From Auxenochlorella pyrenoidosa (lineage: Eukaryota > Chlorophyta > Trebouxiophyceae > Chlorellales > Chlorellaceae), in assembly GCA_001430745.1 (NCBI GenBank), contig KQ482049.1, positions 88,076-108,860 on the forward strand: 20,785 nucleotides of DNA, read 5' to 3'. Positions 1 to 7,397 of this stretch are shown piece by piece. The notes below the pieces were generated by a model that worked only from the letters and a program-made list of their open reading frames with translations, did not search any database and was not told the origin of the DNA. A program made the translations under genes and the position numbers. Each line of letters starts with the position of its first letter. The first letter of the stretch is position 1.

Positions 1-165
1 CGCGGCTGCGAGCGCTGATGCGGACAGCAGGGCGCGGCGGAGCACCGCCGACCGGCTGTGCTCTGCATGCTGCTGCTGCCGCTGCTGCTGCTGCTGCTGT
101 GGCGGCTGGCAATGCTGCTGGTGGTGATGCTGTCCAGCGTCCCGCTGCTGCGATGCTGCACACCT
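1..165 (-). CDS. possible 5' exon of a gene leaving the left edge
   Basis: Read on the minus strand, the last bases before the edge encode a basic, Ala/Ser/Leu-rich stretch (RSAVLRRALLSASALAAA), typical of a chloroplast or thylakoid-lumen targeting peptide with a twin Arg before a hydrophobic core. It is preceded by a Gln/His-rich run encoded by CAG repeats. That frame has no ATG nearby, so an upstream exon would be needed; an acceptor-like GCATGCAG ends at 67. A competing frame has an ATG at 68 and begins MQSTAGRRCSAAP, also transit-like. I cannot choose between them, and the mature protein is outside the window, so no function is proposed. Confidence 0.22.
67..102. repeat. CTG/CAG trinucleotide repeat
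   Basis: An imperfect run of about ten CTG units with one CCG interruption on the plus strand. On the minus strand it reads as CAG, either coding Gln in the putative left-edge exon or lying in its 5' UTR or intron. Confidence 0.7.
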
Positions 166-1600
166 AACGTCACGCCTTCGCAAGGTGCCCTGCACGGAAA
201 ACACCAGGCAAGCACGATGGGGGTGACGGCAGGGCGGCGGCAGCGGCGGGCGGCACATGCGCTTGTAGGATGCAGCGGATATTGCCAATGCTTCTACAGG
301 GCTTGTAAACACGTTGTCGATAACAAAAAGACTCGCCTGCTGGCCAGGGACCTGCGTACAAGATGTCCTGGCCACGAGGGAGCTCATTTCTGGTGTCCGG
401 TTCTTTCAAAGATGATCAATTAGTTATAGGTCGCTCGTGAGTGGCTCACAAGCGCGCAAAGCAATCCCGCAGTGCAATGTGCTGAGCGTTCACCGCACAA
501 AGGAGGGTTCAGGGGGTGATGCGCGCTCGGAGTTCATGTACCAATGTTGAAATGTCGTCCGAGGGCTTGCGAGAGCGCTGCGGCACGAGATGCGTGAGGT
601 CAGCACAGCACAGCAGCTGGCAGCGGCTGGGCAGCAGAGGGTGGCCCGCTCTCCAGCTGGGCTGGCCTGGCGCAGGACAGCCCCGCATGTCGGCTTTGAC
701 GTCTCATGCCCCAGATCAAGAGCACACAAGCCTTGCTGCCGCTTCTGCTGGTCTTGCAGACGTGCCATTCAGTACCACGGGCGTGGGCAGCGGATCAGTG
801 ACATGCACAGCTGTGCTGTGTGTTGCTCCCGCATACAACCCTTCCCTGCGTGCATTCAGAGATGTTTGTGAATGTGACAAGTACAATCTGCTTAATGTGA
901 AACAAGCAAAAAGCCTTGCAGAAATTAAGAACCCTCCGGCGGTGGTGCAACCCGCGGGCGGCGGTCAGTTGATGCGGCTGCCACTGGCCTCGCAGTCCCT
1001 CCCCGATGCGGGGCTGCCCACTCCCTCTGGCATGCCTGATAAATTGGGTGTCACCATGCCTGTTTGTGTTGTAAAGCATCAATAAATCTTTCAAAAGTCG
1101 ACTTTTAGGACCTGCCCGTGCTTCTATTCACCGCCGCCTGTGCTGCGGCCTGCGAGTCTGCCAGCCTGGCTGGCCAGCTGGCAGGCAGGGCGCAGTACTA
1201 AAGGGGGACGCCTGACGAATTCAGGAACGCCTTTGTCTTCAAAGGTCGACATTCCCTTGGTGAGCGGGGCTCAGGTGAGCTGTGTAAGGCCAACTGTGTG
1301 TGAGGGTGCCGGCGCTGTCAAGGCGTCCAAAGTCCCACCGCGGCCCGGGCTGGCCAGGGTCATGAACTCGATGAGGGTCAAGGGCACCCTGCCGAGCCTC
1401 CAGGCCATTCAGACCATGCATGGGTCTCTGAATTGGCCCTTAGAGCAGCGGCGGCGGCGGACTGCACGCTGGGGGCAATGCGCGCCTCGGCAAAAGCCGC
1501 GCCCGCTCGGCGGTCCCGCCGACGGCGGCCGCCCATGCTTCCCTGAACACTCCGCCCCTGCTGCCACGCCTTTGCAGACTGCACAGAAGTAACCTCACCC
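166..1600. other. no supported gene; region between divergent genes
   Basis: This stretch separates the minus-strand left-edge gene from the plus-strand secreted-protein gene, so it should hold both promoters. Open frames exist on both strands (for example 516-1085 plus, 189 codons), but their translations lack domains, conserved motifs or credible splice partners. The plus strand carries a TGTAA at 1070 followed by AATAAA at 1081, a 3'-end-like signal with no identified gene. A minus-strand ATG at 531-533, followed by a GTGAAC donor-like site, might be a short leader exon of the left-edge gene, but this is not supported further. Confidence 0.5.
1070..1086 (+). terminator. orphan 3'-end (polyadenylation) signal
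   Basis: TGTAA at 1070-1074, the usual polyadenylation signal of many green algae, is followed within 7 bases by AATAAA at 1081-1086. No convincing plus-strand gene lies upstream, so this may be chance or may mark an untranslated transcript or a missed terminal exon. Confidence 0.3.
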
Positions 1601-2495
1601 ATGAGCAGGGTGGTCCTGGCACTGGGCCTGCTGGCCCTCATTGCCTGCTCCGGGTAAGGTGCCCGGCCCAGCCAGTTGGGCAAGGCGTGCATGTGTCCGC
1701 CCGTCTTCCAGCTGCCGACTGCTGCACACGGTCGCCCATGTCGCCCCACGGTCGCCCCACCTGCTCCGCCAAGGTCACCATGGTGCGGCAACCATGGTGT
1801 GCATGCCCCTTCCCGCCCTCCTGATTGCAGCCCGGCAGAGGCCAGGGAGCTGCTGGTCAAAAGCGACCGTGACTGCTGCGACACCCAGGTCATGCTCAGC
1901 ACCCAGTCCGTGTGCTGCACCAACGCTCCCAACATATAGTGAGGCTGATGAGGGGAGAGCCTGCAGGGTTACTGGAGGGTTGAGCTTGCATGCACGCCTC
2001 ATCTGCCTGCCTCGCAGCATGGCATGCCCCGGCCTGGCATACTTTGTATTTGTTGGCAAGTCGGCTTGTTGGGAGGCCATGTTTTGCCGCCGTCGCCAGC
2101 CTGCCCGCCTGTTTAGGCAGTCTCTGGCAGGTGCATGCTGCCCTCCTGCTTGCCTGCCTGCCATTGGCGGCGCGCAGTGCATGACCCATTGCTGTGCTCT
2201 CTCCTGTGTGGCGCTCAGAACCGTGCCGCCCTGCGCCCTGAATGACAGCTGTCGACATGGCAAGCATTCGAAACAAAGCCCTTCCAATCCAGTTGTTCGC
2301 CCTTCCCCGCCATGCAGCAAGTACTGCCACGTCCTTGGTGCCACCGGGCAGGGGACCCAGGGGGGCGGCGGTGGCCCGACCAAGACTACCGGCGGCGCTG
2401 GATGCATCTGCAAGTGCTCGACAACGATGCAGGGGTTGGCGGGCTACACTTTCTGTTTTGCCGGCTGCCCTAACCCCCCCGCACCGTCACCATGA
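1601..2495 (+). CDS. putative small secreted Cys-rich protein
   Basis: Exon 1 (1601-1653) encodes a textbook signal peptide beginning MSRVVLALGLLALIACSG and ends at a good donor, GTAAGG. Exon 2 (1831-1938) follows a strong acceptor (CTGATTGCAG) in matching phase; it supplies a likely signal peptidase site (AEA before RELL) and two Cys pairs (DCC, VCC). It ends at GTGAGG. If that donor is skipped, an in-frame TAG at 1937 gives a 53-residue peptide. The 3' part is uncertain: a phase-consistent model uses 2018-2059 and 2219-2495. The last exon encodes many Cys (CSKYCHVLG, CICKC, CFAGC) and a Gly-rich linker, ending at TGA 2493-2495. Total would be about 159 residues, probably an exported disulfide-rich protein. 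No family is recognised. The signal peptide and exon 2 are the secure part. Confidence 0.5.
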
Positions 2496-3287
2496 TCATC
2501 CATGATGGCAGCCCCCAATGTGAGATTGGGCCTGGGTTGGGTGTGTTTTGAAATGGAGGGGGAGGGAGCTCCTAAAGGGGGCCGGCATGCAGATCTGGCA
2601 GCCTGAGCTGCCCACGGATAGTGCGACGCACGCTCAAGTCCAGCACACACATCGGTGATGGTCCTCTCCTGATTCTCATGTGCGTCTCTTAATTTCCTTT
2701 TCCGGTGCAGACATTTGGAGCTGAGGGCACGCCAGCAAATCGCTGTTTAGCTGGGCCAGCCTGGCGCAACACAATTCTCCAGCTCAGCTGTACGGCACAT
2801 GTGCAGTCCCTGCTTGCCTCGGGGGAACAAGCATGCAAGCCTCCCCCGCTCGTATATGCCTGCCTTGCGGCCTCGTCAACCTGCAGTGTACACCTGCAGT
2901 GATTTTGTTGTCCCGCCAAGCTGATAGCGCGAATGCCATGCTTGCACGCCTGGTTCGTAAGTCTCTGCTGAGGAGGAGCAGCTCACAGGGCCACTTCTAC
3001 TGGATGCGTAGGGCGGAGGCCGGGCACATAGAGGCCCGCAGCGTCGGCGCAAGTGGCCAGGCCAAAATGGAAGCAAGTGAAAGACGGTCACGTTGTTTAA
3101 ATCACTGATCCAGGATGCAGCAAGGCTGGGAAGAAGGGGGGGGGGGGTGGTCCCCCAGTGAGGAAGTGAGGACACTCCTGCTGCCCTGAGAGCTCTGCAG
3201 GCTCACTGGCGCATGGGCAGCAGCTGCGAGGGTCTGCAGCGTGCCGCCAGCATGACTGCCGACACGCCACGGCTCCCCGGGCCAGAC
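2496..3287. other. region between convergent genes, no gene seen
   Basis: This should hold the 3' UTRs of the plus-strand secreted-protein gene and of the minus-strand Cys-rich membrane protein gene. Short open frames on both strands show no recognisable motif. There is a near-palindrome, CCTGCAGTGTACACCTGCAG, at 2879-2898 and a G12 run at 3136-3147. No TGTAA (plus) or TTACA (minus signal) was found close to either stop codon. Confidence 0.5.
3136..3147. repeat. G12 homopolymer
   Basis: Twelve consecutive G on the plus strand, followed after TGGT by C5, which could pair back. It lies in the presumed 3' UTR of the minus-strand gene ending at 3288. Assembly length errors are likely at such runs. 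Confidence 0.8.
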
Positions 3288-6102
3288 TCAGTACTTGGGC
3301 TGCTGCCAGCCCTGGGGCGGCGGGTAGGCCTGCGGCGGGGGCGGGTAGGCGCCGGGCGGGGGGGCGCCGTACTGCAGCAGGCAGGGGGCAGCGCACGGCG
3401 CAGTCAGCGGGCTTGCACGATTGCACACTGATGTAGGCTGCGGTTGGCCCAGCACATGTGCTGACCGTGCTCCACAAGAGCGTCAGGAGCGCAGTACACA
3501 ATGTGGCAGTCAGGATCCGCTGTGCAGCCGCAGGCGTAAACTGCAGGCAGCGTGCCCACCCCTTGCGGCGGTGGCGGGTAGGCCATGCCGGGCTGCGGCG
3601 GGGGCGCCGCGTAGGCGCCATACTGGAGGGGGAGGGCCAGGGAGGGCAGGGTGGCAGCAGCAGGTGGCGAATGGGCATTGCGCGGCCGCATGCTTGAAAG
3701 AGGGCACAGGGCATGGACAGCAGCTACATCCATGAACACCTTGGCGTGGATCGACCGGCCCACGTGAATACGCAGGCAGCCCAGCCCGTGCATGCGCGCT
3801 GCCGCGAGCAGCCCCGGCCCTGCCTCGCTGTCTCACCGGCTGGGGCGGGTAGCCACCGGCGCCGCCGTGCATGGCCTGGGGGGCGGGGGCGGCGTAGGGA
3901 GCCACCACGATGCCGGGGTTGCTGCAGGCAAGGGGAGGGGAGGGGAGAGCGGAGGGGACGTGCGCAAACCAGCTCAAGCGGACGGCAGGTGCAGCCCCAC
4001 AGCCTGCAGAGAGCAATGGCGCGACGGGACGGCAGCAGGCTGCTGACTATGCCAGCCCTCTGATGACGCTCGAGTCGCCGCCAGCTGCCGGGAGCATGCC
4101 CCCTGCTCACTTGTCGCGCTCGTCCAGCTGCACCTTGTGCTGCGTCTGCATGCAGGCGCACACCCTGCAGGGGGAGGGGCGTGTGCATGTGTGTGGGGTG
4201 AAGGGTGGTCCGGGTTTGTTGGTTGATGGATTTGTTGTCTTTCCTTGCAGTATCCAGGGACATCAATCCAGACTGCCTGGGATATGGCGGCAACCAGCGC
4301 AGGACAGCCAGCAGCGAAGCCTGCTCCGGGACCGACACACTCACGAGCACCACAGGATGCCTGCGGCATGGCAGCACACAGCACAGGGCAGAACAGCAGG
4401 CAGCGGCCCACTCACGAGCACCACAGGATGTCAGCGATGTTGTCGGTGAGCTGCGCCAGCTCGTTCATGGTGTCGTTGCCGGAGATGCAGGCGGCGATCT
4501 GTGTGTGTGGTGGGGGTTGGGGTGGGGTGGGGGTGGGGTGGAGTGGGGTGGGGTGGGGGGTGAGAGCAACGAGGGCAGGGTTGCCGCGAGGCTCATGCTG
4601 CAGCATGCAGGACGCGAGCACAGCAGGGCGTGCATGCAAGCAGGTGCCGTGAAGGTGGACCTAGACGGGCAAGAGGGGGGAGGGGCGACCCCATAGTGCA
4701 CAGCTTCCTCCCTCTCACCCAGCACAGGCAGGCCAGGTACTGCGCAGCAATCATGGTGCCGATGATGCCTGCAGCGGGCACGAGGATGCAGGTGTGCTCT
4801 GGGCAGACAGCGAACACATGAGTGGAAACGACCCCTCAAGCCCCCGCTTCGGAGGGCATGGCACGATCGCCACCAGGCAGCTGGCGATCTCCCTTTGCTG
4901 CAGGTGCCAGCCCTGACGGCTGGGCACCAGGTCAGCACGGCCTGCAAGCAGGGCAGCAGGGCGCCGTGACGGCTGGGCACCAGCCCGACGCTGCTCGGCA
5001 CCGGAGCAGGCCAGCAAGCTCTTCAGCGCGGGCGGCGGCTCACAGTTGTCGCACTGCGTGTTCTGCAGGTGCATCTCGTCCTGGATGCCCCAGCGGGTGG
5101 AGGCCACGCTCTGGGCGAAGCAGCAGGTGACCTGCTCGGGGGGTGCAGGCGGGGGGGTTGGTGTCGGGGGGAGGTGGCTTCGCAAGGAGCTCTGGATGGG
5201 CTCTGGCAGCGGGTGGGCAGCGAAGACAGCCAGCGACACTCGACATGCGCACAGGCATGAACAGGCGGTGGTAGGATGCGCCAGCACCGCAGCGAGCGCG
5301 GAGCCATGCACATAGAAGAGGCGGGCTCCCGCCGCACTTGCCTCCAGGCACAGGCACAGCTCGGGCGAGCGCGACTCGCCGCAGCGGCCGGAGCAGGGCC
5401 AGTCGCCTGCAGGGCAGGGGCCACCCAGCCAAGATTTTCGGGAGGCGCGGGTGCAGGGCTGGCGCCCCCATGCCCCGCTGCTCAGCACACGCTGCCGACT
5501 AGCGCAGGCCCATGCCACGCGGTGCATCAAAGGTCGCCGAGGCTGCGCAGCAGGCGGCGCGCGCACCGTTGCAGCACAGGTAGCGGGTCATGTCGCCGCG
5601 CAGGTAGCGCTTCCGCAGGTGGTACGACACGCACTGGCCGCAGAAGATCGACAGGCAGCAGACTGCGGGGTGGGGTGGGGTGGGGTGGTGGTGGGGGGGG
5701 GCAGTCAGCGAGCGCTGCATCGCTGCGTCTGGCCGCGGTGCAGACAGAATTCAAGCGCTAAACACTGGGCTTCACTGGCACACGGGGCAATTCAGCTTGC
5801 CACAACCGTGCACAGGTGGGCGCAGCCCCAGCACCCGGGTTGGTCAGCCCGCTCACAGCCGGGGCCGGCGCAGGTGGCATTCGTGAGGTCCGTCTTCCAG
5901 TGCCGGTTGTACTGCTGCTGCCGCAGCTCCATCTTGGCGTACCTGCGCTTGGCAGGGGGGAGGCGTGAGCCACCTGCTTTGGGACAGCCACCTGCATGCA
6001 CATCATGCGACGGTCACGGGCAGCTGCCCTGCAGGGGGAGCCAGTGCAGGAGTGCAGGGATACGCCCAGGCCGGCGCGCGCCCACCTCTGTTCCTTGTTC
6101 AT
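3288..6102 (-). CDS. conserved Cys-rich membrane-associated protein with Pro/Tyr-rich tail (unknown function)
   Basis: Eleven exons join without a phase conflict: 6102-6086, 5942-5857, 5662-5567, 5406-5342, 5131-5044, 4768-4719, 4498-4416, 4164-4111, 3921-3837, 3622-3560, 3371-3288 (771 nt, 256 residues, stop TGA). Residues 7-35 are a charged lead-in (YAKMELRQQQY, then W21). Residues 36-118 hold most Cys: FCGQCVSYHLRKR, YLCCNG, PCSGRCGES, ELCLCLE, TCCFAQSVASTR and CDNC. A hydrophobic stretch at about 119-139 is probably membrane-embedded. Residues 160-178 (WCSVCACMQTQHK) close the conserved core, followed by a Gly/Pro/Tyr/Gln-rich tail with repeated YPPPPQ. I recognise the overall pattern from unannotated land-plant and algal proteins of 220-260 residues; the role is unknown. 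The start is the only ATG in exon 1 and gives the expected N-terminus. Intron 4 uses a GC donor, forced by phase and by the conserved E88-V89 junction. Confidence 0.85.
4338..4430. repeat. 22-bp direct repeat duplicating an exon end and its 5' splice site
   Basis: The same 22 bases occur at 4338-4359 and 4409-4430, 71 nt apart. The 4409-4430 copy spans the real end of exon 7 of the Cys-rich gene (exon end 4416) and its GTGAGTG donor; the other copy is inside the following intron, so it is an intact decoy donor. On the minus strand the decoy is preceded by CCGCAG, an acceptor-like site. Confidence 0.85.
4509..4563. repeat. GGGGT-type tract (CCCCA on the gene strand) upstream of an acceptor
   Basis: Repeated GGGGT/GGGGGT units on the plus strand. 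On the sense (minus) strand this is a C-rich tract ending next to the CACACACAG acceptor of exon 7 of the Cys-rich gene. It probably serves as the polypyrimidine tract; the plus strand could form a G-quadruplex. Confidence 0.7.
4914..4983. repeat. 17-bp direct repeat, 53-bp period, in an intron
   Basis: TGACGGCTGGGCACCAG occurs at 4914-4930 and 4967-4983 within intron 5 of the Cys-rich gene. The interval between them differs, so this is a partial tandem duplication or two copies of a short repeat. Confidence 0.75.
5340..5341 (-). other. GC 5' splice site, intron 4 of the Cys-rich gene
   Basis: Sense sequence CTGGAG|GCAAGTGC. Phase 0 is needed to join the next exon (GTC ACC TGC); the nearby GT at 5337-5336 would be phase 1 and shift the frame. 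Apart from the T-to-C change the site is a near-perfect donor consensus. Confidence 0.75.
5667..5701. repeat. GGGGT tract (CCCCA on the gene strand) upstream of an acceptor
   Basis: Tandem GGGGT units on the plus strand. On the minus strand they read as CCCCA repeats running straight into CCCCGCAG, the acceptor of exon 3 of the Cys-rich gene. Confidence 0.7.
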
Positions 6103-7397
6103 GATGGTCGGCCTTCCAGGTCAACAGGTGGGGCTTCCACTGTCCGCTGCAACCTGCAACCTCAGGGAGGGGTGGGCGGCAGTGAGCGGCGGACAGGTGT
6201 CGCCTGCGTCCTGCTACAGAGGGCGCTGGTCCGCGGGATCCCGTTGGCCGCTGGGATCTGCGATCGGAGCAGTCAGGGTTCCCGATCTAGCTCCGTCGGC
6301 GTCAAGGCGCCGAGCGGCAAGCGACTACATTGTGTCAGGGCTCTGCTGCAGGCTTTGAGACTCTGGCAGTGCGCTGACCTGATATCGAGTTGGCAGTTGC
6401 TGCGACCAAATGAAGGGGGAAACTCTGAAGCCGACGCAGCCGCTTCACCGCCGACCCGACAGGCGTGCCGAAGCCTCTGTCCCGATGTCCTGATGCGCTG
6501 CAGGAGCTTACAGAAGGCAGTGGCAGCAGGCTGGGGAGTGCAGACAGCGTGCTGCTATGCTGAGCGCGCTCCTCCCGCCCCCAGCGGCACCAGGCGTTCC
6601 CTACTTGTTCGCTGGGCATGTCTCGCAGCGAGGGTTGCGCTTCCTCCGGCGCTTGCCAGGTTACAAAGGCGTGGCCTGGCATTGCTCCGCCGTGCAAGAG
6701 GCGGACAGGAGAGGGCGGGTGCAGGCTTCAGAGCGTGCAGCCCACATGAATAGCACGGGCTGGCAAAAAGTGATGTTCAGGGGATGCCAGAGTGTACATG
6801 GAAAGGCAGGGGGAGAGAAAGGGATTGTGTACAGGCGGGCTTGGACCAATGGTTTCGAGCTCCGGATGCCAGCTAGGGGCAAAAAACAGGGCAGGAAAGA
6901 AGGGGGCAGGTATGAAGAGCAGGGCAGCAGGCGCGCACACCCAGGACGCTTGGGGGGGCAGCCACGGTGTGTTGTGTGCTTCTGGTGCGCGGCAAAACAG
7001 GTGGGTGCTGGCAACCCCCTGGGCAGGGAAGGGGGAGCAGCTATGTGATCGCGGATCAGATTTCATGGCCTCAGCAGCGGCCAGGAAAGGGATGCGGGGA
7101 GGAGGTGGATTCGGCATGAGGACGGGTTTCTTGTTTTCAAGAAGGGACGGGAAGAGGGGCAGGGAGAGAAGAAAATTGGCGCCGGCACACGGGCGCAAGA
7201 ATTCAAAGGACGCTAGGCAAGGGGCTAGCGTATGGCAATGGCAGAGCGGTGCGGGGAGAAAGAGGCCTGCCAGGGTTTGCAGGCAGTCGGGAGGGCGTTT
7301 GTGCCTCCCAGCGGCAAAGTAAAGCAGATAGCAGGGCTGGGTGCGGTCAAAAAAGGCAGGCAGGGCCGAGCCAGCCTGCTCAAGAAGCTTGGCAATC
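6103..7397. other. promoter of the Cys-rich gene plus 3' UTR of the F-box gene; no coding gene
   Basis: Both flanking genes run on the minus strand. The left part should be 5' UTR and promoter of the gene starting at 6102, the right part the 3' UTR of the gene ending at 7398. The plus strand is purine-rich from about 6790 to 7250. A 296-codon minus-strand open frame (6728-7618) translates to low-complexity Pro/Leu/Cys-rich sequence and partly overlaps the F-box terminal exon in another frame, so it was not called. Confidence 0.55.
6661..6665 (-). terminator. candidate polyadenylation signal of the F-box gene
   Basis: TTACA on the plus strand reads TGTAA on the minus strand, the common green-algal polyadenylation signal. 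It is the first such site seen downstream of the F-box stop codon at 7398, implying a 3' UTR of about 740 nt. Confidence 0.4.

Noticed and set aside
516..1085. 189-codon plus-strand open frame
   Set aside because: No motif, no signal peptide, unremarkable composition, and its stop falls after the TGTAA signal.
1771..1806. Repeated CACCATGGTG palindromes
   Set aside because: Short, inside an intron, and not linked to any other element.
1641..2495. Single uninterrupted 284-codon plus-strand frame
   Set aside because: It crosses a clear signal-peptide exon, donor and acceptor in another frame. Only its 3' portion seems to be real coding sequence.
3404..3622. Read-through of exon 10 of the Cys-rich gene giving an alternative Cys-containing C-terminus
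   Set aside because: The good GTGGGC donor at 3559 and the matching YGA-type exon 11 ending WQQPKY make the spliced form far more likely.
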